A stretch of DNA of 12,234 nt from Lachnospiraceae bacterium (GCA_017958585.1 JAGDCK010000013.1:1-12234); one strand, 5' to 3'. Shown: positions 1-6,248, numbered from the stretch's first letter. The notes: generated from the letters alone by a model not told the origin. Translations and numbers: made by a program.

Positions 1-936
1 ATCGGCAACTCTTTCCGCACTTGCCATTGATTTTGAGATATTAACGATCAGATTTGCAAGCTTCACAAGTTCCACCAGAATCTGTGAAAAGAGGTTTATC
101 AGCGCCACAACCTCTCCCTTTAACAGCACTCCTGAGTCCACACGCTTTGCGCCCACATACAGGATTACCGCGATTCCTAAGTTTACGATGACCAGGGTCA
201 TTGGATTTAAATAGGATGAGATCTTTCCTACGCCTACCTGAGCATCCAAAAGGTCTTTTGTCTGACCCTTAAACTTAGCCGTTTCCATGCTCTGTCTGTT
301 AAAGGCTCTAAGCACTCTTACGCCCGTCAGGTTCTCCCTGGTGGTCTTTAAGACCCCGTCCAGTTTTTCCTGAACTTTCTTGTACATGGGCTTAGTGATG
401 AGCATTATTCCAAACACTATGAGGCTAAGCAGAGGGATAACGCAGGCAAATACCAAAGCGGCCTTAAAGTCGATGGTAAACGCCATGATCATGGCTCCGA
501 ATACTATGATGGGGGATCTGAGGAAAAGTCTAAGTGTCATGTTGACACCGGACTGCACCTGATTGATATCGCTGGTGATCCGGGTTAAAAGCGTGGATGT
601 TCCCACCCTGTCCAAGGTTGCATGATCAAAACTCTGGATATGCTTAAAAAGTTCGCTTCTTAAGCGGGTTGAAAATCCAACAGCCGCTCTTGCCGCAAAA
701 AACTGCGCCGTAACCGAGAACAAAAGTCCGAACACCCCCAGTAATACCAGAACTGCGCCCATCATGAGAATATATCTTTTTCCGGCCTCAGGATCAGAAT
801 TCCCGATTCCGTTATCGATGATACCTGCCATCACTATGGGCACGAAAAGCTCCAGCACTGCCTCCACCAGCTTAAATCCGGGAGCCAGCACCGCTTCTTT
901 TTTGAAGTTTTTAAAATAAACAAACAAACGCTTCAT
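1..936 (-). CDS. ABC exporter, transmembrane half (partial, runs off left edge)
   Basis: This is the N-terminal 312 residues of a type-1 (MdlB/BmrA-like) ABC half-transporter that would export small molecules or peptides across the cytoplasmic membrane; the substrate is unknown. The visible part begins MKRLFVYFKNFKKEAVLAPG and holds the membrane domain: hydrophobic segments near residues 21-43, 55-80, 135-160, 160-180 and 245-265. It also carries the usual cytoplasmic loop motifs, including FDHATLDRVGTSTLLTRITSD and the coupling-helix stretch KTTRENLTGVRVLRAFNRQ. The Walker A, signature and Walker B motifs would lie beyond base 1 and cannot be checked. The ATG (934-936) follows a GAGG ribosome binding site at good distance, and the gene starts two bases after the stop of the phosphopantetheinyl transferase, so the two are almost certainly cotranscribed and translationally coupled. 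Such exporters often act as heterodimers encoded in tandem, so a partner gene may follow. Confidence 0.9.
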   Translation of the reverse strand, partial: MKRLFVYFKNFKKEAVLAPGFKLVEAVLELFVPIVMAGIIDNGIGNSDPEAGKRYILMMGAVLVLLGVFGLLFSVTAQFFAARAAVGFSTRLRSELFKHIQSFDHATLDRVGTSTLLTRITSDINQVQSGVNMTLRLFLRSPIIVFGAMIMAFTIDFKAALVFACVIPLLSLIVFGIMLITKPMYKKVQEKLDGVLKTTRENLTGVRVLRAFNRQSMETAKFKGQTKDLLDAQVGVGKISSYLNPMTLVIVNLGIAVILYVGAKRVDSGVLLKGEVVALINLFSQILVELVKLANLIVNISKSMASAERVAD

Positions 937-938
937 GT

Positions 939-1550
939 CTATTCCTCATATACTGCCAGACTGTAACCATCATATTCAAAATTGTCTGCGTTTAGTACTT
1001 TTCTACCAACAATTGCAGGAATTCCTTCACCTAAGCACTTTCCATAGGCTTCTTTTGAAGTCCACAAACGGTAAAACTCCATGATTTGAAGGGAATAGTT
1101 CAAATTTACCAGTTTTTTATATTCTTCCTCATGAAAGAACCTCTTTGCTACATCCAGGTTTTTTAATGGTTTCATGCGCTCGATATCCGCACCGATTTCT
1201 TTCCCCTCTTCGGAATATGCCAAAAAGCAGTATTTACCTGAATGGGAAATGCTGAATTTAAAATTGCTGTTTTGTAGTGAAGGTTTTCCCTTATCAGAGT
1301 ATAAAATATTTAAAGTAATGGCTTTATCTATTATCTGTAATACTTCTTCCGGGGGATAAGGCTTTATTTCTTCTAAACTTTTACAGCCTTCGCCTCTTAA
1401 CCCAAGCTGCATTAACAGCCTTCCTGCGATAAGTTCAGACTGCCTCTTTGCTGTTTTTCCCTTAAGCTCCTCAGGAGAAACCCCGGAAAGATCTGCGAAT
1501 CGATCAGAAAATCCCTCATCCGGTATCTCCATCAACAAAAAACGACTCAT
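939..1550 (-). CDS. 4'-phosphopantetheinyl transferase, Sfp/AcpT superfamily
   Basis: The enzyme moves the phosphopantetheine arm of coenzyme A onto a serine of a carrier protein (acyl carrier protein or a peptide-synthetase/polyketide carrier domain), in the cytosol. The family signature is visible: SISHSG at about 100-105, GADIE at 120-124 (Asp122 and Glu124 would bind Mg2+), and WTSKEAYGK at 163-171 (Glu167 the third acidic ligand, Lys residues for CoA). I chose the ATG at 1548-1550, giving 203 residues starting MSRFLLMEIPDEG, because a GGAG ribosome binding site lies six bases before it. A GTG at 1601 in the same frame would add 17 residues but has no good binding site. It is slightly shorter than Sfp itself. 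The ABC exporter gene follows two bases downstream. No carrier-protein or synthetase gene is in the window, so its target cannot be told. Confidence 0.9.
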   Translation of the reverse strand: MSRFLLMEIPDEGFSDRFADLSGVSPEELKGKTAKRQSELIAGRLLMQLGLRGEGCKSLEEIKPYPPEEVLQIIDKAITLNILYSDKGKPSLQNSNFKFSISHSGKYCFLAYSEEGKEIGADIERMKPLKNLDVAKRFFHEEEYKKLVNLNYSLQIMEFYRLWTSKEAYGKCLGEGIPAIVGRKVLNADNFEYDGYSLAVYEE

Positions 1551-1556
1551 ACTCTT

Positions 1557-1560
1557 CTCC
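1557..1560 (-). promoter_or_regulatory. Ribosome binding site fixing the phosphopantetheinyl transferase start
   Basis: GGAG on the minus strand lies six bases ahead of the ATG at 1548-1550. It favours this start over the upstream in-frame GTG at 1599-1601. Confidence 0.65.
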
Positions 1561-1631
1561 GCATTTCCAATTGCCAATCCGCAGCGCTTAATCATCTTCA
1601 CATACTCTCAAATGCTCACCGCAGACAATGT

Positions 1632-1659
1632 GATCTATCTGTTTACAGTTTTTTATCAA
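1632..1659 (-). promoter_or_regulatory. Weak candidate promoter for the transferase-exporter operon
   Basis: On the minus strand TTGATA (1654-1659) is followed after 16 bases by TAGATC (1632-1637). The -35 is close to consensus and the -10 is poor (four of six). It is the only promoter-like pair I see close to the gene. The outermost TACAGT half-site of the 36-bp element array (1644-1649) falls inside its spacer, which would suit a repressor or an activator. The call is inference. Confidence 0.25.
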
Positions 1660-2031
1660 GCTTTTGCGAAAAAACTGTATCTTTTTGAATTCATAAATTA
1701 CTAAAATCTAAGAATTACAGTTATTCTTGCAAACCCACAAAATTAACTGTATGACATTTTTCACTCTTACAGTATAAAACTAAAATTTGACAAATATACT
1801 GTATTCTATTTTTTCCCTCTACAGTTTTATTTCATGAATTCATGAAAAAACTGTAGTGCTTCAAAACCTATTACGGTTATAAACAGAATAATCACAATAT
1901 AACTGTAACCATGCAAAATGCATAACGGTAAAATAATAGTTTTCTACAAAATAACTGTAGACACCTGAATCAAGATACCGAATTTAAAAAATTAATACAG
2001 TTATTATACAAAACAAATAAGAAAAACTGTA
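1644..2031. repeat. Array of seven 36-bp inverted-repeat elements, TACAGT...ACTGTA
   Basis: Seven elements lie at 1644-1679, 1716-1751, 1768-1803, 1820-1855, 1872-1907, 1924-1959 and 1996-2031. Each is exactly 36 bp long, starts with TACAGT and ends with its inverse ACTGTA. Of 14 half-sites 12 are exact; the exceptions are TACGGT (1872) and AACGGT (1924), and the fit extends to TACAGTT in ten. The 24 bases between the hexamers are AT-rich and not conserved. Spacers are 36, 16, 16, 16, 16 and 36 bp, so centres are 72, 52, 52, 52, 52 and 72 bp apart. No open reading frame of note crosses the region. The spacing is close to whole helical turns (52 bp is five turns of 10.4), as expected for proteins bound on one face of the DNA. 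The hexamer resembles LytTR-type half-sites (ACAGTT), but those are direct repeats. Function unknown; it could be a multi-operator control region, a partition-like site, or hairpin-forming DNA or RNA. Confidence 0.9.
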
Positions 2032-2045
2032 TTTCACAGTTTATA

Positions 2046-2080
2046 AAGGCTGTGGGCAACTCATCATTGCCCGAAGCCTT
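2046..2080. other. Stem-loop at the hisS-side edge of the array
   Basis: AAGGCT (2046-2051) pairs with AGCCTT (2075-2080) and GGGCAA (2054-2059) with TTGCCC (2067-2072). The two stems are separated by a 2x2 internal loop and closed by a seven-base loop. Neither strand has a clear run of T after the stem, so it is not a textbook terminator. As RNA it could still end or protect the hisS transcript. It begins 14 bases after the last array element. Confidence 0.6.
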
Positions 2081-2083
2081 ACC

Positions 2084-2239
2084 TAAACAATATTAATACT
2101 AGCCCTAAAGGCCTCGGAAATGTTCAGGAACTCAAAAGTCTACGGAAGGGTCCAGAACCTCAAAACCTTCGGCTGGCTCCATAACTTCAGAGCCTCCGAC
2201 CAGATTAAAAACTCGGCTGGGTTCAAAACCCGACTGGGT
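2084..2239 (-). repeat. Degenerate tandem repeats downstream of the hisS stop
   Basis: On the minus strand this stretch is built from imperfect copies of about 18-27 bases with the theme CCAGCCGAAGGTTTTGAGG. Clear copies start near 2237, 2219, 2180 and 2199 (the last diverged), with weaker ones further on. Two of them resemble the last codons of hisS: GAGGCTTTGAAGTTC ends the gene and GAGGCTCTGAAGTT occurs about 60 bases later. The hisS reading frame stays open for 35 codons past the TAA before a TGA at 2132-2134. This may be the decayed or optional tail of the synthetase gene, or repeat expansion seeded at its 3' end. Confidence 0.5.
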
Positions 2240-2240
2240 T
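2225..2240 (-). terminator. Possible weak terminator overlapping the hisS stop
   Basis: On the minus strand AACCC (2240-2236 side) pairs with GGGTT around an AGTC loop, with four T residues where the second arm ends (2225-2228). The stem is only five pairs and shares bases with the stop codon. A similar but weaker T-rich segment follows within 20 bases. Low confidence. Confidence 0.3.
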
Positions 2241-3508
2241 TAGAACTTCAAAGCCTCTTTATAGAATTCCACGAAATCTTCGTATCCTTCTTTGTTTAAC
2301 TGTTCCTTCTGGAACTTCTTGTTCTTGTTCATTCTGGTGACAAGAACCTGCATGCCTTTTGCTCTCTCTTCCTCAGCCTGCTTCATGATCTTTGCAAGCT
2401 CGTCTCCTGCCACACCTTTTTCAACAAGGTAACATACATTCTTAGGTCTGGTGGGAACTTTAAAGCCTCTCTCCATGAGAAGAAGCACGATTCTCTCGAA
2501 TCCGATGGAGAAACCACAGGCAGGTACGTCTTTTCCTGTAAACTTTCCTACCATGGTATCGTATCTTCCGCCACCGCCGCAGCTTCCGCCAAATTCAGGC
2601 ATGGCGATCTCAAAAATAGTTCCTGTATAATAACTCATTCCTCTTACAAGAGTAGGATCAAATACAAGTTCAAAGGAATCAGCCTTACATGCCTCTACCA
2701 CCGCGATGATCTCCTTAAAGGAATCCATCACCTCTTTATCCAGATAATCCTTTAATGAGTCTGCGATGAAATTGACACCGTTTGAGGCTTCATTTACCTT
2801 TGTGAAAAGCTCCAGGTATTTGTCACATACAGCGGCATCGAATCCGTTTCCTACAAGTTCTTCCTTTACGCCCTCAATGCCGATCTTGTCCATCTTATCA
2901 AGAGTTATGAAAACAGAATCATAGTCCTCTTCATTAAATCCCGCATAAGCAGCCATAGCCTTCAAAATACGGCGATCATTGATTCTGATCTGGAAATTTC
3001 TAAACTCTAACTTTGTGAGAGTTGTGGTGGTTGCCAGGATAAGCTCGATCTCAGCAAGATTTGATGCCTCTCCCAGAATATCGATATCGCACTGCATAAA
3101 CTGTCTGTAACGACCTCTCTGAGGGCGATCCGCACGCCATACATTTCCCATCTGCAGAGCCTTAAAAGGATTGGGAAGAACAGCTGAATTGTTCGAATAA
3201 AATCTTACAAGGGGAACAGTCAGATCATATCTGAGTCCTCCGTCCACAACCTCGTCCTCTGTGGTGGCATCTGCCACGTTAAGCTTCTCTCCGCGCTTTA
3301 AGATCTTGAAGATAAGCTTCTCATTGTCTCCGCCTGCCTTGCAGTTAAGGTTTCCTATTGCCTCCACTGCAGGAGTCTCGATTGATGTAAATCCAAATTT
3401 TCCGTATGTATCTTTAATAACACCGATGACATAATCCCTGATCTGCATTTCCTCAGGTAAAATGTCCTTCATTCCTGTGGTAGGTTTTTTGTTGAGCGTA
3501 ATAGCCAT
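2240..3508 (-). CDS. hisS: Histidyl-tRNA synthetase
   Basis: The enzyme charges tRNA-His with histidine using ATP, in the cytosol, as a class II synthetase dimer. All catalytic landmarks are visible in the 422 residues: RYDLTVPLVRF (93-103), motif 2 region with RADRPQRGRYRQFMQCD (125-141), the histidine-binding loop LVRGMSYYTG (287-296), the glycine-rich GGGGRYD (311-317) and motif 3 GFSIGFERI (332-340). The anticodon-binding domain after about residue 355 is short (roughly 68 residues against the more usual 90-100) and stops soon after NKKFQKEQLNKEGYEDF. A small clade-specific version of this domain is one explanation; truncation by the TAA at 2240 is another. The ATG at 3506-3508 has an AGAAAGG binding site eight bases upstream. 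The gene has its own promoter 45 bases ahead, and there is no room for a T-box leader. Confidence 0.97.
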   Translation of the reverse strand: MAITLNKKPTTGMKDILPEEMQIRDYVIGVIKDTYGKFGFTSIETPAVEAIGNLNCKAGGDNEKLIFKILKRGEKLNVADATTEDEVVDGGLRYDLTVPLVRFYSNNSAVLPNPFKALQMGNVWRADRPQRGRYRQFMQCDIDILGEASNLAEIELILATTTTLTKLEFRNFQIRINDRRILKAMAAYAGFNEEDYDSVFITLDKMDKIGIEGVKEELVGNGFDAAVCDKYLELFTKVNEASNGVNFIADSLKDYLDKEVMDSFKEIIAVVEACKADSFELVFDPTLVRGMSYYTGTIFEIAMPEFGGSCGGGGRYDTMVGKFTGKDVPACGFSIGFERIVLLLMERGFKVPTRPKNVCYLVEKGVAGDELAKIMKQAEEERAKGMQVLVTRMNKNKKFQKEQLNKEGYEDFVEFYKEALKF

Positions 3509-3552
3509 TCTCTATGCCTTTCTTAAAAAAACTTCAGTTTTAGTCTTTAAAA

Positions 3553-3581
3553 ATGATATATTCTTTTTCTATCCATGTCAA
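3553..3581 (-). promoter_or_regulatory. Promoter of hisS (sigma-A type)
   Basis: On the minus strand a perfect TTGACA (3576-3581) is followed after exactly 17 bases by TATCAT (3553-3558), five of six matches to TATAAT. It lies about 45 bases upstream of the hisS start and downstream of the maturase gene, so hisS can be expressed independently of the sulfatase pair. Confidence 0.75.
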
Positions 3582-3617
3582 GATTTTAACACAGTAATGT
3601 GCCAAAATGATGGGACA

Positions 3618-3641
3618 TGTTCCTTATCCTGTTCCTTATCC
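3618..3641. repeat. Tandem 12-bp direct repeat over the maturase stop codon
   Basis: TGTTCCTTATCC occurs twice without a gap (3618-3629 and 3630-3641). Read on the minus strand it duplicates the final GGA TAA of the maturase gene in frame, giving two stop codons 12 bases apart. It is probably a slippage duplication and harmless to the protein. Confidence 0.9.
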
Positions 3642-4754
3642 TCTGCCGTAAAGCTTAATGTTCCTTGCGATCATTTGCAGGTCTTTTAAGTGAGCATCAA
3701 AGAAAGCTTTGTATGACTCACAGAATCTGTTTATCTGCTTTCCTTCATCTGTTGTCACAAAATGCCTGTAGCAACCGCCCCTGCAGATTCCGTAATATTC
3801 GCACTTTGCGCATTCTCTCCTGGCTTCAGCGGAAGTTTTTAAAAAATCGGAAGCTATCCTGTTATCATCTATCACTTCCAAAGAGTCTTCGTTTAAATTC
3901 CCCAGCCTGTAGCCGTCCAGCACATAAAAATCACAGGGATATACCGATCCGTCCGCCTCTATCACATACTGACTTTGGCAGACCCCCGACTGATCACAGC
4001 AATCCGGTGCCCTTCCAAGAAGTATTGCAACATAGTTTTCAAACTGACGGATATAGGGCTGCCTGCCCTGCTTCAGATCCTCAAACCAGCAATCAAAAAG
4101 TTCATTTAAAAATGATCCGTATTCATATGCCGAGGGAGAATAGTTTTCCATATCTTCTCTGATTGGGGGCAGGCACGGGATAAACTGCAGGAAATCCAGG
4201 TCGTTTTTTTGATAAAAGGAATAGATCTTCCTTGCCTGCTTTACGGTTAATTTGTTTACCACCGTCAGGATATTAAAGTCTACATTTTCTTCCCTTAATA
4301 TCTTTATGGCATTTAACACCGCTTCAAACGTATCTTCTCCGCTTTTTGTATGCCTTAGCGCATCGTGACCAGCTTTTTTTCCGTCAAGGGATATGCCTAT
4401 GAGAAAATTATTTTCTCTGAAAAAAGAAGCCCACTCCCTGTTTAGTAAAAGTCCGTTTGTCTGAAGCGCATGACGGACTTCAATATTGTTTTTATTGTAT
4501 TTATACTCAAGCTCCACCGCCTTTTTAAAAAAATCAAGGCCTCTAAGCGTGGGCTCCCCGCCCTGAAAAGCAATAGTGCAAAATCCCTGCGCCGTCTCAA
4601 ATGCCTTCTTTATGACATTTTCCAAAGTCTCTTCCGTCATGAAACCGAAATCAGAAACGGACCTGTTGTCCATCTCGTCCGCATAAAAGCAATAATCGCA
4701 GTGCATATTACAGTTTCCGGAGGAAGGCTTTATCATCATGCTAACCGGATGCAT
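3636..4754 (-). CDS. Anaerobic sulfatase-maturating enzyme (radical SAM/SPASM)
   Basis: This protein would oxidise the active-site cysteine (or serine) of a sulfatase to C-alpha-formylglycine under anaerobic conditions, using S-adenosylmethionine and iron-sulfur clusters in the cytosol. Its 372 residues match the usual length. The radical-SAM cluster motif CNMHCDYC is at 15-22 (Cys15, Cys19, Cys22), and GGEP at 65-68 is the SAM-binding motif. The C-terminal SPASM region carries the auxiliary-cluster cysteines: Cys252/253, Cys259, Cys274, Cys315, Cys318, Cys324, Cys328 and Cys345. Asp275 in YPCDFYV sits where the family has its catalytic base. It starts two bases after the sulfatase stop, with an AGGAGG binding site inside the end of that gene, so the two proteins are made together and the neighbour is its evident substrate. 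A peptide-modifying SPASM enzyme is the alternative, unlikely here. Confidence 0.95.
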   Translation of the reverse strand: MHPVSMMIKPSSGNCNMHCDYCFYADEMDNRSVSDFGFMTEETLENVIKKAFETAQGFCTIAFQGGEPTLRGLDFFKKAVELEYKYNKNNIEVRHALQTNGLLLNREWASFFRENNFLIGISLDGKKAGHDALRHTKSGEDTFEAVLNAIKILREENVDFNILTVVNKLTVKQARKIYSFYQKNDLDFLQFIPCLPPIREDMENYSPSAYEYGSFLNELFDCWFEDLKQGRQPYIRQFENYVAILLGRAPDCCDQSGVCQSQYVIEADGSVYPCDFYVLDGYRLGNLNEDSLEVIDDNRIASDFLKTSAEARRECAKCEYYGICRGGCYRHFVTTDEGKQINRFCESYKAFFDAHLKDLQMIARNIKLYGRG

Positions 4755-4756
4755 AT

Positions 4757-6223
4757 TCAGTTCCTCCTAAGTCCGACTCTCTCGTACTGCTCCGCCGGAG
4801 CTTCGTTTTGCTCCATAAGCTTTACCATGAGTTCTTCCATGCGTCTTTCAACTTTCCGGTCGGATAAAGGTGATAACTCCTCGGGATCTTTTTCCAAGTC
4901 ATACAGTCTGCTTCCCTGAACAAACGCCCTGTCATCCGAAGGGGAAAGAAGTTTCATCACGGGAATTTCCTTAGTAAACTTAAACTCATCCGTGATCTTG
5001 ATATCCTCTAATTCCTCTTTTGTAAAAGAGGAGGACATATGCATGGGCATCAGAGTGTAATTGTAAAGAGGTCCGTTCTTAGCACTAACCGGCGCCTTCA
5101 TGAACACGAAACGGCCGTCCGTCACATTGATATGACCTCCAAAAATTCCAAACAGCGCGCCCTCTCTGATTGCTTCATCATTTTTTATGGCAGGTGTTAA
5201 GCTTCTGCCATCCATAAACTCAGGGGGCTCGATATCAAAAAACTCTGCCAATGTCGCGGGAATGTCAACGGTCTGCGCCAGGGATGACCGTCTCTCACCG
5301 AGATGAGGGTTTCTTGGGTCGTGAATAAAAAACGGCGTATGGATAAGTTCATCATATTGAGGAAGCACGTTTTTACCCATCCATTCCTTTTCACCCAGCA
5401 TAAATCCGTGATCAGTATTTACGATGAGCATTGTATCCTTCCACATATCCTTTTCATCCATGAGATCAAGGAGTTTCCCCAGATACCTGTCGCACATGCT
5501 CATAAGTGCTGCATATTCCATTCTGGCATGCTCCGTCTCCTCGGGAGTGCAGTGGTTCTTACCATAATCCGGCCAGTCAAAATGATCTCCGTGATAATCA
5601 TGGGGATAGAGATCCTTGTACTCTTTCTGTGAGTAAAAAGGCTCGTGGGGGTCAAAGGCTTCTATCTGCAAAAACCATCTGTCCTCATCACAGTTTCTCT
5701 CTATAAAATCAAGGCTGGAAGCAAAAACATGGGTCTGTGGCATGTCCTCTTCACTCTTTAAAAATTCTCTGTTAACCCAGTCCTGCCTCCAGAGTTTCCC
5801 GCTCCTGTGGCTTACGGACTTAGGTATTTCGGGATCAGCCACCTGTCCCATCCAGGGATCCCCTTCCTGTCCGCGAACCATCTCAAAGCTGTTGAATTTA
5901 TTAAGATATCCGCTTCCGCCCACTTCCCAGTAATGATAATGGTCGGTGGAAATATGAGTGTATACCCCTGCATTTGAAAGCCTTTCAATCACAGAGTCGT
6001 CAAAGGGCTGCATTGGGGACCACCCTGTGTGAAGGAAATTGTATCTTCCCGTGTGAAGTTCTCTCCTGGCCGGCATGCAGGGCATACTGCCACCATAAAA
6101 ATTGTCAAAGGTTGTAGTCTTTTCACCAAGTCTCTTGAAATTCGGAAGCTTTGTAAAATCACATCCGTAATTTGGTAAAAATCTCCTGTTTAAAGAGTCA
6201 AAAAGTAACATAACTGCTTTCAT
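4757..6223 (-). CDS. Cys-type sulfatase (S1 family), cytosolic
   Basis: This is a type I sulfatase that would hydrolyse a sulfate ester, probably on an imported sulfated sugar or small molecule; the exact substrate cannot be read from the sequence. The signature is intact: Cys49-x-Pro51-x-Arg53 in SMPCMPARRELHTGR is the residue set converted to formylglycine. Metal ligands are supplied by Asp9 in the N-terminal LLFDSLN and by Asp271-His272 in NTDHGFMLGE; GKN (283-285) supplies the usual lysine. There is no signal peptide or membrane segment, so it acts inside the cell, with substrate uptake needed. The start at 6221-6223 gives 488 residues and has a GGGAGGAAG binding site. An upstream TTG (6250) in the same frame lies in a terminator-like hairpin and is unlikely. 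The maturase gene follows two bases later. Confidence 0.93.
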   Translation of the reverse strand: MKAVMLLFDSLNRRFLPNYGCDFTKLPNFKRLGEKTTTFDNFYGGSMPCMPARRELHTGRYNFLHTGWSPMQPFDDSVIERLSNAGVYTHISTDHYHYWEVGGSGYLNKFNSFEMVRGQEGDPWMGQVADPEIPKSVSHRSGKLWRQDWVNREFLKSEEDMPQTHVFASSLDFIERNCDEDRWFLQIEAFDPHEPFYSQKEYKDLYPHDYHGDHFDWPDYGKNHCTPEETEHARMEYAALMSMCDRYLGKLLDLMDEKDMWKDTMLIVNTDHGFMLGEKEWMGKNVLPQYDELIHTPFFIHDPRNPHLGERRSSLAQTVDIPATLAEFFDIEPPEFMDGRSLTPAIKNDEAIREGALFGIFGGHINVTDGRFVFMKAPVSAKNGPLYNYTLMPMHMSSSFTKEELEDIKITDEFKFTKEIPVMKLLSPSDDRAFVQGSRLYDLEKDPEELSPLSDRKVERRMEELMVKLMEQNEAPAEQYERVGLRRN

Positions 6224-6228
6224 AAAAA

Positions 6229-6237
6229 CTTCCTCCC
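6229..6237 (-). promoter_or_regulatory. Strong ribosome binding site fixing the sulfatase start
   Basis: GGGAGGAAG on the minus strand ends five bases before the ATG at 6221-6223. It decides for the 488-residue form against an upstream TTG. Confidence 0.8.
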
Positions 6238-6248
6238 AAAAACCTTTC

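Noticed and set aside
1551..1601. 17-residue N-terminal extension of the phosphopantetheinyl transferase from a GTG start
   Set aside because: The internal ATG has a proper GGAG site and the extension does not look like the family.
1787..1815. Plus-strand promoter starting at TTGACA (1787-1792) inside the array
   Set aside because: No -10 box occurs at 16-18 bases, and there is no plus-strand gene to serve.
1644..2031. CRISPR array with 36-bp repeats
   Set aside because: Only the hexamer ends of the 36-bp units are conserved, the interiors differ completely, and the intervals (16 or 36 bp) are too short or irregular for spacers. No cas gene is present.
1644..2031. LytTR operator array
   Set aside because: The half-site resembles ACAGTT, but known LytTR sites are direct repeats 21-22 bp apart. 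Here neighbouring half-sites are inverted, and no LytTR regulator is in the window. Kept only as a comparison.
3585..3600. Terminator hairpin of the maturase gene (CACA/TGTG)
   Set aside because: There are only four base pairs and no T-tract.
3615..3626. Imperfect palindrome GGGACATGTTCC as a regulator site
   Set aside because: It is a single copy with a mismatch, partly inside the 12-bp slippage repeat, and matches no operator I can name.
3509..3635. T-box riboswitch ahead of hisS
   Set aside because: Only about 45 bases separate the promoter from the start codon, and there is no T-box motif or antiterminator.
3665..4162. 165-codon plus-strand open frame opposite the maturase
   Set aside because: It is the antisense shadow of a gene with full family motifs, and the predicted peptide shows no recognisable domain or binding site. 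The other plus-strand frames opposite real genes were dropped for the same reason.
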